Source: Capitulum mitella
Taxonomy: Eukaryota > Arthropoda > Thecostraca > Pollicipedomorpha > Pollicipedidae
Assembly (NCBI GenBank): GCA_030062745.1
Contig: CP099842.1
Location: 7,049,822 to 7,113,821 of the forward strand
Length of the DNA: 64,000 bases
Reading direction: 5' to 3'
In this document: in pieces, positions 1 through 10,427 of the stretch
Numbering within the stretch: position 1 is the first letter of the stretch
How the letters are laid out: every line of letters begins with the position of its first letter
Notes under the pieces: model-generated
Database searches by the model: none
Told to the model about the DNA's origin: nothing
What the model saw: only the letters and a program-made list of their open reading frames with translations
Program-made: the position numbers and the translations under genes

Positions 1-45
1 GACCTGATGGAGCGCATCTGGAGCCACGGCCTGCAGAGCAAACAG
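1..45 (+). CDS. DENND5: DENND5 exon (RUN1 start), cut by window edge
   Basis: Fifteen codons beginning [15 protein letters not shown], in frame 1, ending at a GTGAGC donor. The segment precedes RUN1 helix 1 in the family (the ERIW..GLQ.KQ motif). The true 5' boundary of the exon lies outside the window. Confidence 0.85.
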
Positions 46-3000
46 GTGAGCCGCGCTGCCGTGTGGCCGGCTCTGATACTGACCGGACAGGGGCGGATAC
101 GGGGAGGAGGAAGCGTGGTCACACGTGGCGCTGGCTTGAAGTCGGTAAGATGAGGATGTTGGGCCGGTGGAGGGTAGTGAAACAGTGGTCCTGAGACGTG
201 GTGATGGGCAGTCATTGGTGCGGTGGTGGAGGCCGTTGCTTGACGCCCGGAACGTGCGCTCGCTCTGCTGTCACTGCTGGTCTGTCGTGTTGTCTTCTGT
301 GACGCCACGCTCTGTCAAGTCGCCTGGTGTGCCGTCGCCCCGCGGCGCCCCTGACGGCCCTGACGTGCCGCGCAGGGCAAGTCGTCCCTGTGGTCGCACC
401 TGCTCAACTACCAGGAGCTGGAGTCGTGCAAGGACGCCTCGCAGCCGATCGACCCTAACTTCCTCAGCCCAGGTGAGCGGCTGACGGGCGCCTGCCCGCT
501 GAGCCGAGCACAGCCGGATGCAAGGTCACGGGCTCACGGGTCAAGGTCGCCGACAGGGGGCCGGGGTCACATAGTCGCGGGTCAAGGCCACTGTCGCGGC
601 TTAAGGTCCATTGGCATGGGTTAAAGGTCACGGTCGCTGAGTTACGGGTCAGGTTGACGTAGTCACGGGTCAGCTACGGGCCGAGGCCTCCAGCATGGGG
701 TTACGGTCACCAGTAAAGGTTTCTGGCACTGGATGCGCTCTGTGGGTACGCGTAGGCTAATTATGCGATCAAGTCGGAAGTGAGTCATTTGTGTGTGCAA
801 GCGTGAAGAGAACTCCTGGGAGGTTCAGTGTTGTGGTGTCAGGTGAAGACATAAGGCTGTCACGATCTGGGCGTTCTTTTCACGCAGCCTTGGCGTGGTG
901 TGTGCTGCGACGCAGGATCGACTGTACGTTTGCATGCCGCTCTCCATTGTGCACAGATGGTTTAGCTGCCATGTTGTCGTGCGTCCTGTAGGGCAGTTCG
1001 TCTTTGCACGGTGGTGTACAGACCCGTTGAGGAACTCGTTTGGGTAGCAGTCGAGGTGGCTGTTGAGTTGGGTTGATGTTGGAGAGTGCGTGTCTGCCCG
1101 TGAAGTAACCTCCGTAACTGTCGGAGCCAAGGCATGTGTGGTGCTCAGGGTCTGTGCATGGGGTGGTGCTGAATAGTGCACAGCTGCGGCAGTGGATCCG
1201 TGATAAGTCCAGCGTACCTTGCATGTTTTGGAACACGTTTGGAGCATGCGCTGTTCTCCTATGCGTACCAAAATTTATCGTCAGTAGCTCTTTATCATCG
1301 GGAATACAGAGATCTCAAGCGAACCGCCAGATTTGCGCAGATGACTCCTTGTAGCTTTGGTCGTCTTTCGACAGGCTGTTATGGACATGACGGCTCATCT
1401 GAGTGCGTCGCGCTGGTGTTCTGAGCATGGTGGAGATCATGACGCCTCTTCGGAATTACTGTCAGCCTGCCTGCCATCAGCCAAGGCGTATTCTGAAAGT
1501 GAAGTGGTGTAGTGGTGTTGAAACGATTGAAAAGCGGATTGTCCTAGAATGGACGAAGCTCGCCTTGAATGCCGTCACGCATTGTAAAGGCAGGCAGAGA
1601 ACGTGCACTGAGGACCGCTTTTGTGCCGCGGGCCGAGCTATGGGCGGGCCAGGCCTGGGACGGGCCAGGTGAAGTTACTGTCGGCGGCCGGCTCTCAGTC
1701 GCGCCCGGCAGACTTTTGACGAGGAGACGTCCGTCAGCCTGTCTTGGTACTCGGACTGGCGGAACAAGCCAGCTGATGTTAATTGGTGGCTCCATCAGTA
1801 ACCCGTGGCACGGACTTTTGCCCTCCTCCTGCGGGTATGGCAGCATTTATTTTTTTCATTTTGCACGTGATTTTCTAACTCTACGAGACTCCCTTCGTTT
1901 GGACGGCCTTTGCTGTGGACTAGGCGTGTACTTGGAGAAGTTTGCAACACATTTCAGGGGACTGGTCTTGAGGCGAATGAAGTGTATTTGTTGCTTCCAT
2001 CGGGGCAGATTAACCGGAATAAAATAACGTTTCTTACGCATGTCGGTGGCAGGCCGAAGCTGTTTTTAGCTAACTTCGGTTTAGCCTGAAAACTGTATTT
2101 AAACGAACTTCCTTCGTGCTGAGTTTTCGTGATGTTATTGTCCCCCTCTAATACGTTAACACCACCTTCCATTAATCAGATTTGCTTTCGCATGCGCACC
2201 AAACCAAGCTTGACACCCATCATTTGTTAGTTAGCCATCATTGAGATATCACGCCTTCGTTGGTTGGCTGGGAAACAGTGTTCTCCGTTGTTGGCGCGCT
2301 GTGGTTTCGTGTCTCCCGTTCTGTTCCGGTTTTGTTTTTGTTGCTGCGTCTGTGAACGGTGCCGCGTTCTGCGACCTAGCCGAGCTAGCGGCGCCGGCCA
2401 CGCCCAGGATAGCCGACCTGTTGTCCACCATCCGGAAGGGCAGCCTTGCCGACATCGTGACCCAGATAGCCGAGAACATAGGTATGTGCGAGCGCCGGCC
2501 GCTGCCAGACAGAACCTCGCCCTGCTGCGCTCAGCCCTCCGTGGCTTTATGTCGTGTGTCCGCTCCCCCCCCCCCTCTCGGCGTCCATGTGTGGCGTCCT
2601 GCCTGCACTGGGCTCAGCCTGCACGTGGGCATGCTGCGCTTACATGGCTACGCTTTTGTGTGATTTTCGCGTTGTTTGGGCCGGTATGCATGGCTGTATA
2701 ATGTATACACGGCACGATGATGCATTGCTGATCCCGCATTACGAACAGACGTGTTTGAATGTATTTCGATTGAAGATAACATTTCAGTTCATGTAACAAT
2801 GCGCTACGAAGGAAGTGGCGTCTTGATAGCGCTTTGTGTGCTCACGAACCTGTGGTGCACAACTTGTATAAGCCATTTGCGTGTAATTGCAAGGGTACTT
2901 GGCTCCTTCAAACACAGGCATCATAACACGTAAGCCACGGCTGCTGTCATGACTTTATGTGGTGGATAACCATGTGTTTGCTGTTTACACGAGGAATTTC

Positions 3001-6000
3001 TGAATTTCACTCGTGTTTGGGGCTTGTTAATTCCGCAGCGATACTTCTGGCCCTGATTACAGAGTCAGCTATGGATCTTCCCCTGTTTGTTCCCGATACT
3101 TCCAGAGCGGGACAACCACTTGTCCTGACATGTCCCGGGTCGCGTCGTATCTTTGCTGAATTGTGCTGCTGTGGCCCGATTTGACCTCAGCGTGAATAAC
3201 CAAGGATCTCTTTTCTGCGTTTTTGGGGCATCCCTGTCGCTGTGAGAGCAGACCTTACCCCAGTCACGTCACGTTTGTCCTTTGTCATTGAGCCAGGCTG
3301 TTCCATAATCTGAGCCTGGATCGTCGATGTCTCTGGAACTGTACTGCGGACACATGATTTGACCTGACCTGCCCCGGATCGCCCCAGATCTGTCCTCGAT
3401 GTCCCTGGAGCCGGATTCGGCGCCGCCCTCTCCGTCGAGGTCGTCCCGGAGCGGCGGCGGCGGAGGCGGCAGCGGCGGCGGCGGAGGTGGGGACGGGCCC
3501 CGTTCGCCCTCCTCTCCGGACCTGCTGAAGCCGCTGCCGGTCTCCATTACATTCGACATGAGGTCAGAGAGCACGTTAACGATCTCAGTGGCCCTGGCCT
3601 GATTTATTTGTGGTAAACTCGAAGCGCAGGTTTGCCCGCATATTTTGCGTACTGCTAGCGTAGCAGCGTTTTACTCGAGTTTTGCATATATGTTTGTTCT
3701 TTTATGGTCGTTGTGGAAAGAAAGCTTATACCCCAAGGTTTGCTTCATGTTAAAGCGCACCAGAAAAAGGTGCGTTATTTCGTGGGAGTTATGTAATGCT
3801 TGGGGGAATCTGGCGTCATTGTTCTCCCGTCGCTGAGCGTCCCTGCGTCCCGATGCGCAGCCGTGACCCTGCGGGACCGGCCGTCCCCAGGAACGTGCTG
3901 GCCATGAGCGAGATCAAGACGGAGATCGGCTACGCCCGAGCCTGGGTGCGGCTCTCACTGGAGAAGAAGTTGCTCTCCAAGCACCTGCGCGTCCTGCTGT
4001 CCGACAACGACCTGCTGCGGTGGGTCTGGCGTCTGACGCCTGGAGCGGCTCTCACGAGTGCGTAGGTACTGTTGCCGCTGCTGATTTTGACCAGAAAGCG
4101 GTTCATGTCTGTGGAAAGCCAGATATGAAGGATGAAGAGCAGACCGAACTAAGCCGCGGTAGCCGAGAGTGATTGGACCGTTTCTCCGGTCCGTCGTTTC
4201 TGAGACGGTCCGGTCCAGTGGAAGAGGCCTCGGAGTGTTAACCCTGAGGTGTGTGTGTGTTCAGGAACCTGTACAAGCGGTACGCCTTCTTGCGGTCGGA
4301 GGAGGAGAGGGAACAGTTTCTGTGCCACCTTCTGTCGCTGAACGCCGTCGACTACTTCTGCTTCACCACGTCCTACCCCAACACTGGTGAGCTGTGGCGT
4401 ATTCGCCTGGTGGCCTCACCTGGCTCGAGTTACAGAACCACGAAGACGTTTATAATTTTGAAGTCTGACCGAAAACTGAACAGCGAAAAGGAAACAACAG
4501 CCCATCCAAATGTCTGGGTCATTTTCGCCGAAACGTTCTTGTCCGTCCCTGTGTGGCGTACTGTCGTCCCAGGCTTTACTGTCGGCCCGTTGTCGTATCG
4601 GCGACTTTCCTTTGCTAACCCGTACCGCGCTTTCCTGGCTAACGGATGCCGGGGCCGTTCCAGTGATAACGTACCGGGTCGTGATATTCACGACCAAGAA
4701 GACGTCGGCGGCCACGACCTCGGCCAACGCGTGGGTGCGGGTCTCCGGCTCGATGGGCGAGACTGGGCCGCTGCCGCTGCCCAAGGGCGGCCGACACACC
4801 ATGTTCAAGGTGCGCTGAGCCCTGTGTGCGACGGGCTTGACCACCCGCTTGTGTTTTGCTGCGTTTGTCGTTGTGCATAGTGATCTTGGATTGGTCCCCT
4901 CCGTTGGAGCGGTGGATTGACGTGCTCTCATCGCCGTGCGGCTGTCAGCTGGATTTCTTCGAGAGCTCGTTCCGCCGATTTGGCAAGCCCTCGTGAACAC
5001 GCGAAGCAGACCTCCTTGTCCGCAACGGTATCTGAGAGCCCGTCGCCCCGCAGCACAAGAACCTGGGCCTTCTCACCACCGTCCAGCTGGGCCATGACAA
5101 CACGGGCATGTCGCCCAACTGGCTCGTCGAGCACGTGGTGGTCCGCAACGAGGTGACCGGCCAGGCGTACAAGTTCGCCTGCGGCCGCTGGCTGGGCCGC
5201 AGCATCGACGACGGCAGCACGGAGCGCGTGCTGGTGGGCGAGCCGGTGCCGGCCGACGTGCCGACCGAGCAGCTGCGCTCGGTCTGCAGCACGCCGCCGC
5301 GCTGCCGCAGCCCCAGCGTGCCGCGCCGGCCGCACACCGACGCCAGCAGCGTCCAGCACGCGCTTGGTCAGTACCTCCCGGCGCTGTGTCCTGTGTGCGG
5401 GGGAGGCACAGAACACGCTCGGTCAGTGCCCGGGGCCGTGCACGTTGTACGGAGAGGGAGGGGGCACAGAACACTTGGTCAGTGCCCAGGGCCGAGCACT
5501 GTGTCGGGGGACACAGAACGCGTTCGGTCAGTGCCCGGCGCCGTGTACAGGGGATAGGAGGGGGCGTAACACCACACCCTCGGTCGGTGGCAGGACCTTG
5601 TCTTCAGAGGCAGGGGAGGGAGTTGTGCTGAAACGGGTGGTTACAGCACGGACGTTGCATCCAGGTGACGGTGGGCATTAACTGTGGGCATTGCAGCTGG
5701 TGTTTGGATCCACTTAACGCGCTGCAAACGGTTATGTTGTCTCGCTATTTTTGTGCGAGTATTGCAACAGTAGACGCGTAAAATGAGTTCAGGCGACCCT
5801 CAAACAACCTCTCCATACAGTTAGCGGCCATCTGACCGATGCGCGTCACCCCAGGCGACGCGGTCAACACGATCGTCAAGTACTTCCACCGCCCGGAGAA
5901 GGAGCGGGGCTCCCTGACGTTGCTGCTCTGCGGCGAGGCCGGCCTGGTACCCTGCCTCGAGCAGGTCTTCGGCTACGGCTACCGCTCCAGCAGGCTCTTC

Positions 6001-7284
6001 GGCAAGAACTTCTACCTCTGGGACTATCTGAGTACGTTCCGGATTTTTGTGGTGTCTGGTGCTGCATAAGCTTTGCCCGGTGTGCGTTTAATTGTGTCGT
6101 GCGTCGATGTCTGAAAACGACAAGGAGTGCCAATGGCTATTTGCAGCAATCTTTTCATCGCACATGCTTTGTGTTGTTCCCCTCTTTTCGGGATTTTCAT
6201 GATTTGTTTTTACAGATACCTTACACCAGTTTACATCTGTCCTCGAAAGTGTTTTTACTTACTGTACATAGTATCGATGTGTAAACATGACGGTTTCATT
6301 TTGATTTGGAATTATGGAGAGCAGTTGTTTCTTGTGTTGACTGGGGTCTTCACATGACATGTGGTCGATTGTTAGCGTTGTTGTCCGAGTTTTGGGACCG
6401 GCAGGCCCGTGGCGATCCTCCAGTTTCCCAGATCGGGTGCAGGTGGTGCAGGAGTCTGACCTGGACCTGCAGGTCACCTGACGCTCCACCTCTCCTCAGG
6501 TCGGGTCCAGCTGGTGTACGAGTCGGAGTTCCTGGACCGGGAGGGCGAGGTGCCGGCCGAGCTGGCCACGAAGGTGGCCATCTGTCGGCTGGTGTACGAG
6601 ATCGACCAGGCCAGCCAGGCCATGGGCAAGGACGACAAGTTCCAGGTCTGGCTGCTGATCGCCGTCAGGTGAGCGCCCGTCCCGGCCGGCCGGGAAGGTC
6701 GCCATTGAGGCGGCGAAACCCTGTCTCGAATGCACGGACTCGAGCTCTTCCGATGACAGTGTCCGAGGGCACAGTACAAGGAAATTGGTGTGAACGAATC
6801 AGGAGGAAGCGAACGTGGCGTAGAAGGCAGCTCCGCGGTATGCTGACTTCTCTTTGATAAGTTGAGGACAAGTGTGCCTAAGTTACAGTTAGACGCTGGA
6901 TTACAAAAACATTCCAGAAGTATGTTGTCAAGTTACACGCGCGCGAAAATCTGACATCGTAGAGTCGTTGGGAAACGTGTGCTGCTTGCTGCAACTGACC
7001 CGTGCCGTATGCGATTATTCCCTGAAACGTCTACTCCTTCCGTCAGGGACCGGCAGCTGTCGGCGTTCATCCGCGAGCTGACCACGTGTCCGGTGACGCA
7101 GCAGATGTACGACGAGGCCTCGTTCCTGCGCGACGCCGAGCTGGCCTCGTTCCTCGTGCAGATCCTGGCCTCGCTGCACGAGTACGACCTGGTGCTGGAG
7201 CGCTCGCTGACGCGCGGCGTCAAGGTCGGTCGCGCGCGCCGCTACCGGGGCCGCGCCAATCAGCAGCCGGCGCGCCGCAGCTAA
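1..7284 (+). CDS. DENND5: DENND5A/B-like protein (Rab6-interacting protein 1), 3' part of gene, 11 exons
   Basis: Joined exons 1-45, 376-472, 2380-2481, 3388-3562, 3891-4019, 4265-4386, 4664-4809, 5054-5366, 5855-6031, 6500-6668 and 7047-7284 give 1713 nt, exactly 570 codons plus TAA, with every splice phase agreeing. In order they encode the first RUN domain ([20 protein letters not shown], then [12 protein letters not shown]), the PLAT domain ([39 protein letters not shown]) and the second RUN domain ([20 protein letters not shown] to the C-terminus). From family knowledge, DENND5 proteins bind Rab6 through RUN1 and act as Rab exchange factors through an N-terminal DENN domain, which lies upstream of this window. 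Coding exons are strongly GC3-rich. Odd points: a polyglycine linker in exon 4, repeated splice donors after exon 8, and a C-terminal tail beyond the usual end. The A versus B paralogue split is vertebrate, so I use the stem name. Confidence 0.93.
376..472 (+). CDS. DENND5: DENND5 exon, RUN1
   Basis: Follows a CGCGCAG acceptor and starts [16 protein letters not shown], the family's GKS.LWSHLL.YQE motif. It ends one base into a codon at a GTGAGC donor. Phase 0 in, phase 1 out. Confidence 0.9.
473..2379 (+). other. DENND5 intron with degenerate GGGTCA-type repeats
   Basis: About 1.9 kb between two coding exons. Positions 515-720 hold roughly ten imperfect copies of a short GGGTCAAGGTCAC-like word (for example 520-527, 541-548, 624-630, 667-672). 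I see no coding signal in the rest. Confidence 0.6.
2380..2481 (+). CDS. DENND5: DENND5 exon, RUN1 variable segment
   Basis: Encodes a helix-like stretch containing [19 protein letters not shown], ending at a GTATGT donor in phase 1. The acceptor is CCTAG before 2380. An alternative CTAG before 2389 keeps the same frame and would drop three residues. Confidence 0.75.
2482..3387 (+). other. DENND5 intron
   Basis: A 906-bp intron, AT-richer than the exons, with a C-run near 2565. I see no gene or repeat of note. Confidence 0.7.
3388..3562 (+). CDS. DENND5: DENND5 exon with polyglycine/serine linker
   Basis: Acceptor CCCCAG, donor GTCAGA, phase 1 in and 2 out. It encodes an acidic/proline start ([12 protein letters not shown]), a glycine run interrupted by one serine and one aspartate, and the conserved end SITFDMR that leads into the next RUN1 exon. 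The GGC-repeat glycine run is not a general family feature and looks like lineage-specific triplet expansion. Confidence 0.8.
3891..4019 (+). CDS. DENND5: DENND5 exon, RUN1 core
   Basis: Acceptor GTCCCCAG, donor GTGGGT, phase 2 in and 2 out. Contains [20 protein letters not shown] and [17 protein letters not shown], the most conserved RUN1 helices, which are known to contact Rab6 in the vertebrate protein. Confidence 0.95.
4265..4386 (+). CDS. DENND5: DENND5 exon, RUN1 end
   Basis: Follows a TG-rich tract and a TTCAG acceptor; GTGAGC donor. Encodes [18 protein letters not shown] and [13 protein letters not shown], the closing helix of RUN1 and the hinge to PLAT. Confidence 0.95.
4664..4809 (+). 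CDS. DENND5: DENND5 exon, PLAT first half
   Basis: Acceptor TTCCAG, donor GTGCGC, phase 1 in and 0 out. Encodes [13 protein letters not shown] and a [12 protein letters not shown] strand, the beta-sandwich start of the PLAT domain. Confidence 0.92.
5054..5366 (+). CDS. DENND5: DENND5 exon, PLAT second half and linker
   Basis: Acceptor CCGCAG, phase 0 in and 1 out. Encodes [40 protein letters not shown] and [12 protein letters not shown], then a Ser/Pro linker ([15 protein letters not shown]). The GTCAGT donor at 5367 is echoed three times downstream; see the repeat entry at 5367-5545. Confidence 0.95.
5367..5545 (+). repeat. Tandem ~55-bp repeat that multiplies the exon-8 splice donor
   Basis: The exon end and its donor (TTGGTCAGT, GT at 5367) recur as CTCGGTCAGTGCC (GT 5422), CTTGGTCAGTGCC (GT 5478) and TTCGGTCAGTGCC (GT 5527), each set in a diverged copy containing a CACAGAACRC word and a GGGGCCGYGCAC-like tail. 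Spacings are 55, 56 and 49 bp. Use of the GT at 5478 would lengthen the exon by 111 nt, in phase and with no stop codon. Confidence 0.8.
5855..6031 (+). CDS. DENND5: DENND5 exon, RUN2 start
   Basis: Acceptor CACCCCAG, donor GTACGT, phase 1 in and 1 out. Encodes [37 protein letters not shown] and FYLWDYL, nearly identical to the family consensus at the start of RUN2. Confidence 0.96.
6500..6668 (+). CDS. DENND5: DENND5 exon, RUN2 middle
   Basis: Acceptor CTCCTCAG, donor GTGAGC, phase 1 in and 2 out. Encodes [17 protein letters not shown] and [20 protein letters not shown]. It is shorter and more divergent than vertebrate RUN2 but correctly placed and in phase. Confidence 0.9.
7047..7284 (+). 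CDS. DENND5: DENND5 terminal coding exon, RUN2 end
   Basis: Acceptor TTCCGTCAG. Encodes the final RUN2 helices ([40 protein letters not shown]) and ends at TAA. The family normally stops a few residues after the RSLTRGVKV position. Here the frame runs on for about 17 basic residues ([18 protein letters not shown]). A GTCGGT at 7225 could instead be a weak donor to an unseen last exon. Confidence 0.9.
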
Positions 7285-7410
7285 ACCAATCAGCGGTGAG
7301 CACAACGAGACCGCACCAGCCTCCAGCCGGCGGCCATAGCTGGGCCAATCAGCAGCCAGGGGGCGGAGCTACTGTAGACCAAGAACCATCCGGCGGCGAG
7401 GGGGCGGAGC
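7256..7410 (+). promoter_or_regulatory. Cluster of CCAAT and GC boxes overlapping the DENND5 stop and 3' UTR
   Basis: The 13-mer CCAATCAGCAGCC occurs at 7256 and 7345, a third CCAATCAGC lies at 7286, and GGGGGCGGAGC occurs at 7359 and 7400. CCAATCA is the NF-Y consensus and GGGGCGG the Sp1 consensus. The cluster may be a cryptic or downstream promoter, or a duplicated GC-rich segment with chance matches. Confidence 0.4.
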
Positions 7411-8843
7411 CGTGACACGGACAGTCGTGAAAACCGCGGAGTCCCAGGAGAGTACAGAGTCGGCCCATGGGCGGTTGCTGGACGAATCTGAGGCGGGAGT
7501 TGTTCGGTTTCTGAGATTTGTCCGGTCCGCGCCAGCCGCCGGTTGTTCGTCGACGGCTGGGCGCCTTTGGCCGCGGATGGCAGTGCTGCACGGCAGGGTT
7601 TTGCGTCGGCTGCACGTGGCGCAGCGTGGCGCAGTGTATTCCACGAATAATATGGGTCTCATTTTAGCGATAGGCTTGATAGACGCTGGACCATGTAGTC
7701 CGAAGAGGGTTCCTGTCGTAGCCAGTGTTAACAACTGAAAAGGGACGTTTAACAGTACAAAAAACGCACGAACTGTTGAATCACACCGCTAGCTGAGCCG
7801 AAAACATAGGGAATAAATGAGTCGCTGTTTGGAAGGAAATACGAGGGTCTCGTGGTGTTGGCACACGATGCCAAGGCAGTCAGAACGTGCACTTTGGCTG
7901 TTTCCTAGGAGAATGGGACGCATTACGTGTGTTGGCAAGTGATCGGTGATATTATCCAAAGATCAGCGCGCATCCGAGGAGCTTCTCATTCTGAGATAGT
8001 ATTGTTTGTTTTGACCGGACGTCTTTCGTGGTGAACGTTTGTGGTTCGGCGAGATGTTCCTCTCACCTCTTTATGATAAATTTTGCAATAACGCACGTCC
8101 GCTCGAGCCGAGTGGCGAAGTTTTGTTGGATCCTTGTTCCATGATTCCCGTCGTACGCTTGCCTGTGAATACGCCCGGTAGTCATCTACTTATTGCGTGT
8201 ATGTGAGGGCGTGCACTGTTGGAGCCGCGCCGTGTGCCTGTCCGGGTACCATGTTACCTCGAAGTGAGTGTTACCACAATCGGGAGTCGTTGGCATAATG
8301 GCACCGCGATGTCCACCGACACTTTTTCAGACAGTATGACCGTGAGGCTACTTAACCGTTGCATCAAGGCGTGCGTTATGCCAGGCTCGCTCTGCTCGAA
8401 CTGTTGTCATTTGATGTCGGGCGCCGGCGGTTGCTGGTGCACCAGACCCTGGCGGAGGTGCCCTGCATTCACTCAGCGCGTGAGCAATAACGTTCCCCTG
8501 TTTCTGCGGTCGCCTGCCGGCTGTCCGTTTTCGTGGCAGCCGCGGGTCGGGAGGCGGCCTCGCCCGGCGTCTCCGCCGAGCGCAGCGCCGCCACGCGTCA
8601 CGACCGGCCTCTGTACCATAGCGCCCGCCGCCACCGCGTCTCCTCGTCATAATGCCGCCGACTGGGCCGAGTCGGTCCGGCCGCAGCTTTCTGCCAGAGT
8701 CGGCCGTTTCCGAGTCGGCAGCGCCCGCGCGGGCAGCACGCCCGCAGCGCGGCCGCGTGATATCAGCTTCTTGCCCAGCCCAGCGTCTGCGCCCGTACCG
8801 GCCTGTTCTTCTGTATACATTTTAACTGTATGCGAGGAATAAA
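7285..8843 (+). other. DENND5: Probable DENND5 3' UTR
   Basis: No family-recognisable coding sequence follows the stop. AATAAA hexamers at 7812-7817 and 8838-8843 are candidate polyadenylation signals. A 207-codon open frame at 8219-8842 shows no known motif and I do not treat it as a gene. Confidence 0.5.
8838..8843 (+). terminator. Candidate poly(A) signal of DENND5
   Basis: AATAAA on the plus strand, the last canonical hexamer before the minus-strand gene's own signal. The upstream AATAAA at 7812-7817 is an alternative. Confidence 0.4.
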
Positions 8844-8996
8844 GCTGTACTCAACCGCAGTGTTTCTCCTCCATAACGGTCCTCGCTCTGCTGACAGTTT
8901 CTGGTAACTGGTCCGAGCACATTGACGTGATGATTTGGGCTTAAGGGCGCGCCGACCGCTGGGTCGTGCGACGCCCAAGGAGCAGCCAGGCGGCCT

Positions 8997-9344
8997 ATGT
9001 CGAGGTGTCTTCGCTGTAGCCACCGACTCAAGAACACCGGAGGCGACTGCTCCGAATCTCCGGGAGAATTCCCGGCAAGTTCACCGCGACCACTTCTGCT
9101 TTGCCTGACCGCGCCGACGATGACGGCAGTGTACGAAGAGGTCCTGATCAGCTCGCGGACCACTACAATGGCCGCCGCGTACCCTCTGCCGCCCGACCAC
9201 GACGGCCAGGAATACCACGGCTACAAAAAACGCGTAATATTTATTAAGAAACCATCATCGAGCGGTGTACAAAATATTCCAAAGATAGCACGGCTCACAC
9301 AAAACGAAGCGACGTGTTTTAATAAATTAGAAACGTTTGGATAA
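8997..9344 (+). other. Exon-like GC3-rich open frame, function unknown
   Basis: The plus-strand frame between about 9120 and 9225 is unusually protein-like (VYEEVLISSRTTTMAAAYPL, then DHDGQEYHGYKK), with nearly every codon ending in G or C. It then runs AT-rich to a stop at 9342 and an AATAAA at 9321-9326. It could be the last exon of a short plus-strand transcript or an exon remnant. No family is recognised. Confidence 0.25.
9240..9245 (-). terminator. Candidate poly(A) signal of the RhoGAP gene
   Basis: TTTATT on the plus strand reads AATAAA on the minus strand, about 0.9 kb beyond the RhoGAP stop codon. The interval 9246-10134 has no recognised coding sequence and would be the 3' UTR. Confidence 0.4.
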
Positions 9345-10134
9345 CAATATAAATACGCAAAATATAAATAAATAACAGCTAGCATGCACTGTCCACATAA
9401 CCTTGACGTTACGTCTACAATGGCAAGAACACAATATCAGTAGGTGCGAGTCTCGGACAGTCCATACGGGTGGGATTTTCCAGCTCTCAGCCAACGGCAG
9501 GCCTGTACACAGTCACTAGATCCGTTTATGTTTACAGACATTACTATCATCTTGGCCCCTGAGGCAGTGAAGAAAGCTGTGTGGATATATCGTATTAAAG
9601 CTAGGATACGTATAAAACCGCTCGCCGTGGAATACCTCGCAGTGCGTGCCGTTTCGTCGCGGCCTCCGCCGCCGACAGCGGCCCCGCCGCAAAGACGGCC
9701 GACGGCGACCCGGCGCCCCGGATGGCCAACGGTGGCCGGCCGCCGCCGCAGCGAATCTGGCGTGAGCGCCAGAGCCGCCGGGCGGCCGGCCGCTGGTGAC
9801 GGCCGCGGTGGGTGTGGACGTCGCGCGGCGCGGTGCGTGCGGTCGGCGCGGTCCGCCCGGGCCCGAGAAAGGCCGCCGAACGGCGCCGCAGTCGGGCGGC
9901 GCGGCGCGCCCGAACCGCCCAGCTCGCAGTCGGGCGAGACGGCGCCCGAGCCGGTCCGAGCCTCGATAGAAAAATGGAAGAGTCGAACACAAATCACAAA
10001 ACGACGAAAACAGGAAGAGCGGCGGAGGCTGCGGCGCGCCGCGGCCGTGGAGGCGCCGCCCGGGCCGAAGGCAGTCCGACTTTGTACTGTGACAATGGAA
10101 TCGTGAGTGGAATCGGCGGCGGCCGCCGCGGAGA

Positions 10135-10427
10135 TCAGATGCGCGGTTTGTAGGTGAGCGACACGTGCAGGCTGACGCTGCTGGCCTCGCTGCACTCCTG
10201 TTCGGTGAGCGGGCGCCGCGCCGGCTCGTCAGCGGCCGGCTCGCCGCCGCCGGCCAGCGCCTGCCGCAGCTGCGCGCCGTTCTCCTTGTCCTTCTTGCTG
10301 GAGCTGCGCCGCACCAGGCGCGGCTCCTTGTCTTTGCTGGAGCTGCGCCGCACCAGGCGGCGCTCCTTGTCCTTGCTCGAGGAGCGGCGCACCAGCCTCT
10401 TGTCGCGGTCCGGGCCGCCGCCGCCGC
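10135..10427 (-). CDS. RhoGAP gene last exon, basic/serine repeat tail
   Basis: Follows GGCAG with a TCTAAC branch-like site about 20 bases upstream; an extended form could start at 10498. It encodes three near-identical 13-14-residue repeats (RLVRRSSSKDKER, RLVRRSSSKDKEP, RLVRRSSSKKDKEN; 10279-10398), then an acidic stretch and SLHVSLTYKPRI before TGA. The RRSSS cores resemble basophilic-kinase sites (inference). Confidence 0.8.

Noticed and set aside
825..1271. A 148-codon minus-strand frame inside a DENND5 intron.
   Set aside because: A second frame is open over the same DNA, it has no motif, and it lies antisense in an intron.
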